Below are positions 14,690 through 22,473 of a stretch of DNA of 25,450 nucleotides, one piece after another (within the stretch, counting starts at the first letter, position 1; the number at the start of each line of letters is the position of its first letter). The stretch comes from Oscillospiraceae bacterium (GTDB lineage: Bacteria; Bacillota; Clostridia; Saccharofermentanales; Saccharofermentanaceae): positions 1 to 25,450 of the forward strand of contig CADCQX010000106.1 in assembly GCA_902803695.1 (NCBI GenBank), given 5' to 3'. The notes under the pieces are model-generated. The model saw nothing but the letters and a program-made list of their open reading frames with translations. It searched no databases and had not been told where the DNA came from. The translations under genes were made by a program, and so were the position numbers.

Positions 14690-14739
14690 GAAATATTTAA
14701 GAGTTCCTTAAAGGCACTTAAGGGTTGAATCTGTACTAT
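14686..14739 (+). promoter_or_regulatory. Four phased TTAA repeats and promoter upstream of the ABC operon
   Basis: TTAAG or TTAAA occurs at 14686, 14697, 14708 and 14718, spaced 11, 11 and 10 bp, that is, on one face of the helix. TACTAT (14734-14739) is a plausible -10 box; the -35 position (AAGGCA, about 14711-14716) is poor and lies inside the repeats. A weak -35 covered by tandem direct repeats is the usual design for activation by a phosphorylated OmpR-type regulator, and the regulator gene is two genes upstream. Confidence 0.55.
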
Positions 14740-14765
14740 GGTGCCATAAGGAGGACGAAAGACCT

Positions 14766-15521
14766 ATGAACGAAATAATCAAAACCAATAAACTTTGCAA
14801 AACATTTTCAAACGGTGGAGTACAGCAGCACGTACTCAGAAACATTGACCTCAACATCTACGAAGGTGATTTCACAGTCATCATGGGTGCGAGCGGAGCA
14901 GGTAAGTCCACACTTCTTTATGCACTCTCCGGAATGGATAAGCCGACACTCGGCGAGGTTGTTTTCGCAGGCGAGACGATCACAAAAAAATCACCTGATG
15001 AGCTCGCAGTATTTAGAAGAAAGAATTGCGGATTCGTATTCCAGCAGACATACCTGGTTGACTCGATGAGCGTTCTCGATAATGTCCTTGCAGCAGGACT
15101 TCTCACAGAAAAGAACAAGAAGGTTGCAGCAGCCAAGGCAAAAGAGATCCTTAAGTCAGTAGATATCGAGGAAGGCCTCTGGGAAAAGTTCCCGACACAG
15201 CTTTCAGGCGGTGAGGCACAAAGAGTCGGTATCGCGAGAGCACTTGTAAACAAGCCGAGACTTGTTTTCGCAGATGAGCCGACAGGAGCTCTTAACTCCA
15301 AGACAGGTAAAGATGTTTTGGACGCGCTTACAAAAGCAAATAACGAAGGCCAGTCCATCGTAATGGTTACTCACGACATCACGAGTGCCAGAAGAGGAAA
15401 CAGGATCCTCTACGTTAAGGATGGTGAGATCGCAGGTAAACTCGACCTCGGCAAGTATGTATCGGGAGATAAGGAACGTCACCTTAAGCTTCGTGATTTC
15501 TTAGGCGGAATGGGGTGGTAA
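14766..15521 (+). CDS. ABC transporter ATPase (MacB/LolD/BceA type)
   Basis: The 251-residue ATPase has Walker A GASGAGKST (41-49), a Q-loop in FVFQQTYLVDS, the signature LSGGEAQRVGIARAL (from 146) and Walker B LVFADEPTGAL with Asp170-Glu171. The H-loop is MVTHD. The close spacing and the MacB-type signature place it with the permease that follows (its stop lies 2 bp before the permease start). AAGGAGG at 14748-14754 is the ribosome binding site. The pair probably extrudes or shields against a cell-envelope-active peptide or lipid-targeting compound, given the linked two-component system; the substrate is unknown. Confidence 0.95.
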   Translation: MNEIIKTNKLCKTFSNGGVQQHVLRNIDLNIYEGDFTVIMGASGAGKSTLLYALSGMDKPTLGEVVFAGETITKKSPDELAVFRRKNCGFVFQQTYLVDSMSVLDNVLAAGLLTEKNKKVAAAKAKEILKSVDIEEGLWEKFPTQLSGGEAQRVGIARALVNKPRLVFADEPTGALNSKTGKDVLDALTKANNEGQSIVMVTHDITSARRGNRILYVKDGEIAGKLDLGKYVSGDKERHLKLRDFLGGMGW

Positions 15522-15523
15522 CA

Positions 15524-17881
15524 ATGACAAAAGAATTGTTGCTCGCTAAGTCTCATTTTCGAAAAAACAAGGGAACAACAGTAGGCATATTTCTATTGAT
15601 GCTCATTGCTGCTTCTCTTCTGAGTATATCCATGGTACTCTTCACCGATGTTTATCCGACGGCACAGAGATCAGCCGACAGGCTCGATTCCGGCGATGGT
15701 GTTATCAAGATCTATAACATCGGCGAAAAGGACGAAGAGTTCATTAAAGAGTTGATGGGCGATGACGTCGTAAGATACGGTACAAGTTATGCTCTCAGTT
15801 ACAATTCAGAAGGTACTATCAGCAATACTGACGGAGCAGAGGTTGTTATAAATGTTCTTGTTGAGAATGCAGAAGAAGCTTTCAATAAGACAATGGCAAG
15901 AACCGAGATCATTTCCGAAGACACTTCCATAACGGATAACTATATCTATCTTCCTTATCAGCTTCACACCAGCGGTGGATTTGAGATCGGTGATACATAT
16001 AATCTCAAACTGTCGGTCAAAAAATATGATCTTAAGGTAAGAGGATTTCTTGAGAATACATACTATGGCTGTAACAACTCCGGTTGTTATGAGATGGTCG
16101 TTTCAGATAATGTATATGACGAACTCATGGAGCTCTCAGGCGAGACAAATTATTGTGCAGCCGTTCCGTATGAACTTAAGGACGGAGTTATGCAGAGCCG
16201 TTTCGCTACAAGAGTCAGCAATGATGTAATAACACATGACTTCACTATGTCAGCGATGAATGTCAGTTTGAGCGATATTATCATGTCCAGGACATTTATG
16301 TCCCTCATCATTGCCGTTTCTTTCCTTACGGTCAACATCATCGTTATGGCAGTTATAACCATGATGATCGCGAACAGCATATCAAACTATGTAAGAGAGA
16401 ACATGAAGACTATCGGTGCCCTTAAGGCTATCGGTTATACAGGAAAGAATATCAAAGCATCACTTCTTCTGATGTTTATCGGAATCGCAGTGATCGCTTC
16501 GATTGCAGGCGTGGCACTGTCCTATGCAGCGCTTCCAACCGTAGCTAAGGTAGTTGTCGCTCAGATGGGACTCGCATATAATACTTCATTCAGCGTAATT
16601 GCTTCAGTAGTGGCAATCGTGCTGGTGGTAATCTTAACCTTTATGGCAACAATGATCTCTGTTCGTAAGATCAATAAGATCGTTCCTATCGTTGCTCTCC
16701 GTGAAGGTGTCGAGAGTCATAACTTCAAGAGAAATCCGGTCAAGCTCGAGAAGTCGATCTTCGGTCTTGATATGAGTCTTGCACTGAAGACTTTGTTCTC
16801 GAATCTCAAGCAGAACATCATCACATTTGTGGTTACTGCATTCCTGATCTTCCTTTGCGTTATCTCGCTCCTGATGTATGAGAACTTCAACCGTAATCCG
16901 AATCTTAAACTTATGGCTTTGGAGATCTGTTCAGGTGGTATCGCAGTAGAGTATGAGAATGCGGATGAAGCTTACGATCTCCTGGCTTCAATGCCTGAAG
17001 TAAGTAACATCAGAAAGACTTATGATTTCCGTGCTTTTACAAACGATGAGGATATCTTCATTATCAATGTTTTCGAGGACCCTTCGAAAATGGATAATAC
17101 AGATGTTTGCTACAAGGGACGTCTTCCGTCTCACGATAACGAGCTTTGCTTAAGCGGAAAGTATGCAAAGAATAACGGATTGGATATTGGCGATGAGATC
17201 AAGTTTGAATATGCAGATAAATCATATACGTACATCATCACCGGTTTTATCCAGACCACAAATAACGGAGCAAGAGAATGTATCATGAGTGAAGCCGCAG
17301 CAAGAAATATTGCTGATGTAGAGAACTTTATGCCATTCTACCTCTTTGATACTGAAACGGAAGAACAGACAGTCAAGGTGCTCGAGGATTGCGAATCAAA
17401 GCTCGGAGATAAGCTTATGAATACCGTTAACTTCTATCAGAATGTAGAGGGTTCCCTCGCAACATTCAAAGGTATCGCAACACTGATGCTCGTACTTGTC
17501 TGCTTTATCTCGGGAGCTGTTATCCTCCTTGTCCTTTATCTTCTCATCAGATCTCTCATCTTCTCGAAAAGAAGGGACTACGGTATCTACAAGGCTATCG
17601 GTTATACTTCAAAAAGCCTGGTGTTCCAGACAGCGGCAAGCTTCATGCCTTCGATCATCGTATCAACAATACTCGGATCTGTCGCATCGTATTTCCTTGC
17701 TAACCCGTATATGCAGCTGATCATGATCAACTTCGGTCTCATGAAGTGTACATTCACTATCCCGATCTCGGGTGTGATCATCATCGCAGCAACGATGATA
17801 GTTGTTTCTTTCCTCTTCGCGATCTTTGAATCCAGAAGAGTAAAGAAGATCGAAGCCTATAACATGCTCGTAGCAGAATAA
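15524..17881 (+). CDS. FtsX/MacB-type ABC transporter permease, duplicated core
   Basis: ATG 15524 is preceded by GGGGTGG at 5-nt spacing and gives 785 residues. An in-frame GTG at 15515 is the alternative. By eye there are eight membrane segments in two sets of one plus three. TM1 (about 14-38) is followed by an extracytoplasmic domain of about 200 residues and a first FtsX core (about 255-395). TM5 (about 425-450) is followed by a second extracytoplasmic domain of about 190 residues and a second FtsX core (about 640-780). Both cores carry the KAIGYT motif after the first TM. This two-times-four arrangement differs from the ten-TM BceB permeases. Together with the ATPase upstream it forms a complete exporter or mechanotransmission pump. 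Confidence 0.93.
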   Translation: MTKELLLAKSHFRKNKGTTVGIFLLMLIAASLLSISMVLFTDVYPTAQRSADRLDSGDGVIKIYNIGEKDEEFIKELMGDDVVRYGTSYALSYNSEGTISNTDGAEVVINVLVENAEEAFNKTMARTEIISEDTSITDNYIYLPYQLHTSGGFEIGDTYNLKLSVKKYDLKVRGFLENTYYGCNNSGCYEMVVSDNVYDELMELSGETNYCAAVPYELKDGVMQSRFATRVSNDVITHDFTMSAMNVSLSDIIMSRTFMSLIIAVSFLTVNIIVMAVITMMIANSISNYVRENMKTIGALKAIGYTGKNIKASLLLMFIGIAVIASIAGVALSYAALPTVAKVVVAQMGLAYNTSFSVIASVVAIVLVVILTFMATMISVRKINKIVPIVALREGVESHNFKRNPVKLEKSIFGLDMSLALKTLFSNLKQNIITFVVTAFLIFLCVISLLMYENFNRNPNLKLMALEICSGGIAVEYENADEAYDLLASMPEVSNIRKTYDFRAFTNDEDIFIINVFEDPSKMDNTDVCYKGRLPSHDNELCLSGKYAKNNGLDIGDEIKFEYADKSYTYIITGFIQTTNNGARECIMSEAAARNIADVENFMPFYLFDTETEEQTVKVLEDCESKLGDKLMNTVNFYQNVEGSLATFKGIATLMLVLVCFISGAVILLVLYLLIRSLIFSKRRDYGIYKAIGYTSKSLVFQTAASFMPSIIVSTILGSVASYFLANPYMQLIMINFGLMKCTFTIPISGVIIIAATMIVVSFLFAIFESRRVKKIEAYNMLVAE

Positions 17882-17901
17882 GACGAAAAGACTACATAGT
17901 T

Positions 17902-17957
17902 GGAGGATGTCTCAAAAGTGATTGAACTCACTTGGGACATCTCCATTCTTTTTGCTC
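17902..17957 (+). terminator. Long imperfect terminator of the ABC operon
   Basis: A long stem with small bulges (GGAGGATGTCTC..AAGTGA against TCACTTGGGACATCTCC) spans 17902-17944, followed by ATTCTTTTTGCTCTTCTTTT. It ends the two-component/ABC transcript just before the tandem repeats. Confidence 0.75.
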
Positions 17958-17964
17958 TTCTTTT

Positions 17965-18300
17965 GAATTCCCGTTACTTGTACAGTTCTATAACGGTACC
18001 AATGACTGTACTTTAGGAAGAATTCCCGCTACTTGTACAGTCCTATAACGGTACAGATGACTGTAATTCCGCTGTTTTTCCCGTGATAAGTACAGTTTCT
18101 TAGAACTGTACCGATGACTGTACTTTGGGAAGAATTCCCGTTGCTTGTACAGTCCTATAGCGGTACGGATGACTGTAATTTCGCTGTTTTTCCCGTGATA
18201 AATACAGTTTCTAAGAACTGTACTGATGACTGTATTTTAAGAAGAATTCCCGTTACTTATACAGTTCTATAGCGGTACGAATGACTGTATATTATTTGAT
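17965..18300. repeat. Six tandem 55-57 bp repeats with interlocking inverted repeats
   Basis: The anchor TTCCCG recurs at 17968, 18023, 18078, 18135, 18190 and 18247 (steps 55, 55, 57, 55, 57). Every unit contains TACAGT, then about 18 nt, then GATGACTGTA or AATGACTGTA. Units 1, 2, 4 and 6 are one type (GAATTCCCG start, CTATARCGG core). Units 3 and 5 are a second type, in which GTACAGTT/AACTGTAC (18090-18111) is a tight dyad, degenerate at one base in unit 5. Units 2+3 and 4+5 are near-copies of a 112-bp block. In unit 1, CCGTTA pairs with TAACGG and GTACAGT with ACTGTAC in interleaved order, an H-type pseudoknot topology. There is no credible reading frame. The array fills most of the 534-bp gap between the ABC operon and the MFS gene. 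Confidence 0.9.
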
Positions 18301-18373
18301 GACAAAAGGGAAGGTTTCATTATAGCGCCTTTGAAATCCAGTAATTGCTCCCTATCAGCTTCGAACGAATAAA

Positions 18374-18382
18374 TGGTACAAT
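18374..18382 (+). promoter_or_regulatory. Extended -10 promoter of the MFS gene
   Basis: TGGTACAAT is an extended -10 element (TGn plus TACAAT at 18377-18382) about 34 bp before the MFS start codon. No good -35 is seen, as expected for extended -10 promoters. Confidence 0.5.
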
Positions 18383-18415
18383 CCTTCTATGAACGGGACG
18401 AAAGGATTATGATTA

Positions 18416-19639
18416 ATGGAGAGTACTAAGAAGGGCGGTCTTTGGACCTTAAGATATACACTTATAAACTCGACGTATTTCATTGCGTTTTGTACTATCC
18501 ATGCCTGTGCTGCCGTTTATCTTCTGGCTAACGGTTTTTCCAACACCGAAGTAGGAGTCCTTCTCGCGATCGCCAATATCGTATCCGCAGTATTTCAGCC
18601 TTTCATTGCAGGAGTCATCGATAAGAAAGGCGTTCTAACAAACAGGCGGTTTATCCTGATCTCAGTCATGATAATCCTATTGGGATCTGTTGTTCTTCTT
18701 TTCGTGAAAAACATCAAGGCAGTTATCTTTTTTGTCTTTGCATTGATCTACATGATCCAGTTTGCATATCAACCTGTCATGACGGCTCTTTGCTTCGAAT
18801 ATCAGAAAGCAGGCAGCAAGATAAACTACGGACTTGCCAGAGGATTGGGTTCGGCAAGTTTTGCAGTCACAGCTGCTTTTATCGGAAGGATAATCGAGAA
18901 GAGGGGAGTGGATATCCTTCTTTTCGTTAACATAGCCGTTATGGCCATATCCTTCATTGTGGTTTTTACTTTCATCAAACCTAAATCATCCGAGGCTAGT
19001 GCGGATGAATCCCGAAAGGAAGTTGCTCACAATAATCTCATCGATTTTGCAAAGACATATCCTGCCTTCGCACTCTTCCTTGTCGGAACAATATGCTTTT
19101 ACTTCGCTCATAACATGATCAATGATTTCATGATCCAGATCATAAGACATCTCGGAGGAGGCGAAACGGAACTCGGATATTCCAATTTCCTTCAGGCTAT
19201 CCTGGAACTTCCCGTAATGGCACTCATTGGCTTTATCCTCAAAAAGATACCATCTAAAAATCTTCTCATCATGTCGGGATTTGCATTCTTTGTAAAGATC
19301 GCGATACTGATTTTTGCCACTAATATGGCGATGATGTACCTGAGCCAGTCCTTCCAGCTGTTTGCATATGCGGTCTTTATTCCGGCTGCTGCGTATTATG
19401 TCAGTACGACAATGGAGGAAGCCGACCAGGTCAAAGGACAGGCTTATGTTACGAGTGCGATTACCGTCGGAGGAGTTTTCTCCAATCTTATAAGCGGTGT
19501 CATCCTTGATCATTTCGGAATAAAGGTTATGCTCATAATCGGAACGGTCGTATGTGCCGTTGGTGCCATAACGGCACTTATCGCAATGACTAAGCTTAAG
19601 CATCACAATGTTTTGAAGGGGGAAGGCAGTAATGGCTGA
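18416..19639 (+). CDS. MFS transporter (MFS_1-like/LacY-related group)
   Basis: This is a 407-residue polytopic protein with about 12 hydrophobic segments and a charged central loop (about residues 185-205) between the two six-helix halves. The cytoplasmic loop 2-3 reads GVIDKKGVLTNRR, a variant of the MFS signature. The pattern, with a FCTIHACAAVYL first helix and a loose signature, resembles the MFS_1-like family that contains LacY and NupG-type permeases rather than drug/H+ antiporters. The substrate is not predictable. The 3' end overlaps the next gene by 8 bp, so the two are probably cotranscribed. Confidence 0.88.
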   Translation: MESTKKGGLWTLRYTLINSTYFIAFCTIHACAAVYLLANGFSNTEVGVLLAIANIVSAVFQPFIAGVIDKKGVLTNRRFILISVMIILLGSVVLLFVKNIKAVIFFVFALIYMIQFAYQPVMTALCFEYQKAGSKINYGLARGLGSASFAVTAAFIGRIIEKRGVDILLFVNIAVMAISFIVVFTFIKPKSSEASADESRKEVAHNNLIDFAKTYPAFALFLVGTICFYFAHNMINDFMIQIIRHLGGGETELGYSNFLQAILELPVMALIGFILKKIPSKNLLIMSGFAFFVKIAILIFATNMAMMYLSQSFQLFAYAVFIPAAAYYVSTTMEEADQVKGQAYVTSAITVGGVFSNLISGVILDHFGIKVMLIIGTVVCAVGAITALIAMTKLKHHNVLKGEGSNG

Positions 19640-19928
19640 TAAAAAAGACTACTCGAAAAACATTCAAAGAATAACCGAGATGGAAGAAAAGCTGGACAGG
19701 ATCCAAAGTGTCCTTGAAAAGCTCAGTAGTTCTCTGGAAGAATACAGATCTATATCAAAAGACATAAAAGATCTCGAAAAATATTACACCGGTAAGAATT
19801 GGAAAGAAGACCTTAAGCTTGATGAAGAAGGAAAACTTCCCAAAGATCTTAAAAGGGGCGTCCTGTCTGAAGATGCCATCTATGACCTCTTGAATCTGAA
19901 CAAAGAAATCTCATCTCAGTTGCAATAA
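19632..19928 (+). CDS. DUF4298 family small protein
   Basis: The 98-residue soluble protein has an N-terminal coiled-coil helix (IQRITEMEEKLDRI) followed by the conserved block LEKYYTGKNWKEDL, LPKDLKRGVLSEDAIYDLL. I recognise this as the DUF4298 signature. The function is unknown. It starts inside the last codons of the MFS gene (8-bp overlap), which suggests translational coupling and possibly a shared role. Confidence 0.85.
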   Translation: MADKKDYSKNIQRITEMEEKLDRIQSVLEKLSSSLEEYRSISKDIKDLEKYYTGKNWKEDLKLDEEGKLPKDLKRGVLSEDAIYDLLNLNKEISSQLQ

Positions 19929-19942
19929 GTATCATTTGATAC
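19929..19942. promoter_or_regulatory. Perfect palindrome upstream of the ZIP transporter gene
   Basis: GTATCA-TT-TGATAC (6-bp arms, 2-bp centre) begins immediately after the DUF4298 stop and 55 bp before the ZIP start. It might be an operator for a metal-responsive repressor, but no clear promoter was placed next to it. Confidence 0.3.
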
Positions 19943-19996
19943 GCCAATTTGATCTGTTGATGACATAATTGTTATTGGTATGGAGAAATATGTAGT

Positions 19997-20779
19997 ATGA
20001 ATCAATATGTTACTATAGGTTTAACGATCCCGTTTCTGGGAACTGCACTCGGATCAGCCTGTGTGATCATGATGAAAAAGGAACTCGGAAGGTCGGTACA
20101 AAGGGCCCTTACCGGTTTTGCGGCAGGAGTCATGGTTGCTGCTTCCATATGGAGTTTGATAATTCCTGCGATGGAACAGTCGGAATCTATGGGCAAGCTC
20201 TCGTTTTTACCGGCATTTATTGGTTTCTGGATAGGAATCCTGTTTCTTCTTTTGCTCGATCATGTTATCCCACATCTGCATCTTCATATAGATAGAGCTG
20301 AGGGTCCGAAGAGCAAACTTCAAAAGACCACGATGATGGTCCTTGCAGTTACCCTTCACAATATCCCGGAGGGAATGGCTGTTGGTGTTGTTCTGGCCGG
20401 ATTTCTGGCAGGAACCACAAACATAACTATGGGAGCTGCGCTTGCATTGGCAGTCGGTATTGCTATCCAGAATTTCCCTGAAGGCGCAATCATCTCAATG
20501 CCGCTTAGGGCAGAAGGAAAAAGCAAAGGGAAGGCCTTTGTTCTTGGAGTATTATCAGGAGCAGTTGAGCCTGTCGGAGGAATGCTTACTATCCTTGCAG
20601 CAAGTCTTGTTATTCCGTTAATGCCGTACCTTTTGAGTTTTGCGGCAGGTGCAATGGTTTACGTCGTTGTTGAGGAGCTTATTCCTGAGATGTCAGAGGG
20701 TGAGCATTCCGATATTGGAGTCGTTTCTTTTGCCGTCGGATTTACTCTTATGATGGTAATGGATGTTGCTTTAGGTTAA
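19997..20779 (+). CDS. ZIP-family divalent metal transporter (ZupT/GufA-like)
   Basis: The 260-residue protein has about eight membrane segments. The ZIP metal-site motifs are intact: HNIPEG in TM4 (His121, Glu125) and QNFPEGA in TM5 (Gln158, Asn159, Glu162), with Glu226-Glu227 in a later helix. A histidine-containing loop HVIPHLHLHIDRAEG precedes TM4, as in bacterial ZupT/GufA proteins. These import Zn2+, Fe2+, Mn2+ or related ions with broad selectivity. The gene starts 68 bp after DUF4298. Its neighbourhood (heavy-metal domain protein and flavodoxin 1.3-2.3 kb downstream) fits a role in metal supply. Confidence 0.92.
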   Translation: MNQYVTIGLTIPFLGTALGSACVIMMKKELGRSVQRALTGFAAGVMVAASIWSLIIPAMEQSESMGKLSFLPAFIGFWIGILFLLLLDHVIPHLHLHIDRAEGPKSKLQKTTMMVLAVTLHNIPEGMAVGVVLAGFLAGTTNITMGAALALAVGIAIQNFPEGAIISMPLRAEGKSKGKAFVLGVLSGAVEPVGGMLTILAASLVIPLMPYLLSFAAGAMVYVVVEELIPEMSEGEHSDIGVVSFAVGFTLMMVMDVALG

Positions 20780-20889
20780 AATATCTCATAGACAAATCAT
20801 GTCCAAACCGCTGAAACACGGCAATTCTCGTTTTGTGTCGTGTTCCTTTTCTTCGGAAATTGCTACAGTTTTTGCGAAAGGAGGTCAAA

Positions 20890-22068
20890 ATGGATCAGAA
20901 AAAGATCGGTAGTTTTCTAAAAGAACTTAGAAAAGAAAAAGGCCTTACACAAGAACAGGTAGCAGACGAATTCAACGTTACGAACAGAACAGTATCAAGA
21001 TGGGAGACCGGAAGTAATATGCCGGATATCTCATTACTGGTTGATATTGCTGAATTCTATGATGTTGATGTCCGCGAGATAATCGACGGCGAAAGGAAGA
21101 GCGAAGATATGGACAAGGAAGTCAAAGAAGTGGCTGAGAAGATGGCGGATTACGCCGGCCAGGAAAAAAGCGGGATGCTTAAGTTTGTCAGAGGGATAAG
21201 CATAGCAAGTGTTGTTATATCGGGATTAGCATTATCCTGGAATGTTTTGAAACTGATCCAGGGTGGTCCCAATGAGACAACAACATATGCTATCGGAGTA
21301 ATCGTACTTGCTGTCTTATTCATCTTTTCAGCGATCATAGCACTTTATACAAACGGAAAACTCAGGGCGAACAGCAAAAAGGCAGCAGCATTCACGATAG
21401 TCAAGATACTCATTATATTCGCGATATGTTTTAATACTCTTCTGGCTCTTTTGAGCTTTATTGTATTCGGTCTTGTGATGCTGGTCGAAACAAATCCGTT
21501 CGGCAATTCGATCTTAAGAGGCATTGAAAAATATGATAAGGCTCAGGTCCTCGAAAAATACGGAGGAGATATGAGCTCTCGTCTGTATGTTTTCCCTGAC
21601 ATCACATATAAGATGATCGATCCTAAGTATAAGGCATATTTTCATTACGGAATGCTCGATACGGACGCATATATGATCTTGAGTGCGAAGTATAGCGAAG
21701 AAGACTTTAATTCAGAAGTAGAGAGGATATCCTCCATAGATTACACGACCGAATATAATGGCGAAGAACATACAAAGAACATTTGGCTTGATGAGGACAG
21801 TTATTATCTTCCTGCATATGTCGCCGTTGACGGAATGAGTAATGAATACGAGTACGCTCTTATCGATGAGGATTCCTATGAGATAACCTACATTTACTTA
21901 AGCTATCCGAAAACATTCTTAAAGGCCATCGATGATGAGTGCCTTAAGAAAGATCATAAGGCATACAATCTTGAGGGTGATGTACTGGGAAGATTCAATA
22001 TCTACTATTACTATGACCAGCCTGAAGGAATTGCTTTCATGGGTGATGACAAACCAAAGGATCAGTGA
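20890..22068 (+). CDS. XRE-family DNA-binding protein with membrane segments and extracytoplasmic domain
   Basis: The start at 20890 follows AAAGGAGG (4-nt spacing); the longer upstream frame is ignored. The 392-residue protein has an XRE/Cro-type helix-turn-helix (residues 6-62, ..LRKEKGLTQEQVADEFNVTNRTVSRWETG) and a charged linker. Hydrophobic segments follow at about 103-122, 132-153 and 168-199. A C-terminal domain of about 190 residues is rich in Asp, Glu and Tyr. The clostridial group of XRE proteins with C-terminal membrane segments is common but poorly characterised. The layout suggests that a signal at the membrane is passed to the DNA-binding domain. An operator-controlled promoter for the next gene lies in its last codons. 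Confidence 0.85.
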   Translation: MDQKKIGSFLKELRKEKGLTQEQVADEFNVTNRTVSRWETGSNMPDISLLVDIAEFYDVDVREIIDGERKSEDMDKEVKEVAEKMADYAGQEKSGMLKFVRGISIASVVISGLALSWNVLKLIQGGPNETTTYAIGVIVLAVLFIFSAIIALYTNGKLRANSKKAAAFTIVKILIIFAICFNTLLALLSFIVFGLVMLVETNPFGNSILRGIEKYDKAQVLEKYGGDMSSRLYVFPDITYKMIDPKYKAYFHYGMLDTDAYMILSAKYSEEDFNSEVERISSIDYTTEYNGEEHTKNIWLDEDSYYLPAYVAVDGMSNEYEYALIDEDSYEITYIYLSYPKTFLKAIDDECLKKDHKAYNLEGDVLGRFNIYYYYDQPEGIAFMGDDKPKDQ

Positions 22069-22090
22069 CATAATGTTAGCAAATGCTAAC
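22046..22090 (+). promoter_or_regulatory. Promoter and GTTAGC palindrome (box 1) of the HMA gene
   Basis: ATGACA (22046-22051) and CATAAT (22069-22074) are separated by 17 bp. The palindrome GTTAGCAAATGCTAAC (22075-22090) starts directly at the downstream edge of the -10 box and would cover the transcription start, a classical repressor position. AAGGAG follows at 22093. Confidence 0.7.
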
Positions 22091-22107
22091 GTAAGGAGTT
22101 TTTAACA

Positions 22108-22359
22108 ATGCTTCTAATCACTATGAAGATCGACGGAATGGCCTGCACAATGTGTGAATCTCACATAAAGGACAAAATAAGGAATACATATCCCGATGTT
22201 AAAAAGTTGAAAGCCTCATATAAGAGCGGAGAAGTCTCTTTTGTCTGCGACGGAAACGTCGATGAAGAGCGCGTTAGAGCTGGAATTGAGGAAACCGGAT
22301 ATAAAGTAATAAATTACAAAGAAGAACCCTATGAGAAGAAACCTTTCTGGAAAAGGTAA
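22108..22359 (+). CDS. Heavy-metal-associated (HMA) domain protein, CopZ-like
   Basis: The 83-residue protein carries the HMA metal-binding loop GMACTMC (Cys13, Cys16), with the beta-alpha-beta pattern of CopZ-type copper chaperones. The C-terminus is a short basic tail (YEKKPFWKR). Cu(I) is the usual ligand, but no copper ATPase or CsoR is nearby. Its promoter palindrome is shared with the DUF3793-flavodoxin genes and xylA, which suggests a general metal-status regulon. A terminator begins at its stop codon, so it is monocistronic. Confidence 0.88.
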   Translation: MLLITMKIDGMACTMCESHIKDKIRNTYPDVKKLKASYKSGEVSFVCDGNVDEERVRAGIEETGYKVINYKEEPYEKKPFWKR

Positions 22360-22382
22360 GACCCTCAGGGGTCTTCTTTTTT
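22358..22382 (+). terminator. Terminator overlapping the HMA gene stop codon
   Basis: AAGACCC and GGGTCTT pair around TCAG, followed by C and six T. Confidence 0.82.
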
Positions 22383-22397
22383 GCTCGGATCACATAC

Positions 22398-22451
22398 TTG
22401 ACGAGCCGTTAACTGTTATGGTATAAACTTGTTTGGTTAGCATACGCTAAC
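22398..22451 (+). promoter_or_regulatory. Promoter and GTTAGC palindrome (box 2) of the DUF3793-flavodoxin operon
   Basis: TTGACG (22398-22403) and TATAAA (22422-22427) are 18 bp apart, the latter with an extended TGG. GTTAGCATACGCTAAC (22436-22451) sits over or just after the predicted start point. The box is the exact reverse complement of the one in front of xylA. Confidence 0.8.
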
Positions 22452-22473
22452 TAGAAAGCAAACAGGAGGAAGT

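Noticed and set aside
17965..18300. Tandem repeats considered as a CRISPR array
   Set aside because: The units are similar over their full 55-57 bp with no unique spacers, and no cas genes are nearby.
18986..19606. 206-codon minus-strand frame opposite the MFS gene
   Set aside because: It lies entirely within the MFS coding region, has a Cys/His/Arg-rich composition and no RBS or motif.
22075..22090. Palindrome as a BlaI/CopY (TACAnnTGTA) or canonical DtxR operator
   Set aside because: The half-site and spacing do not match these consensus sequences, so the regulator is left unnamed.
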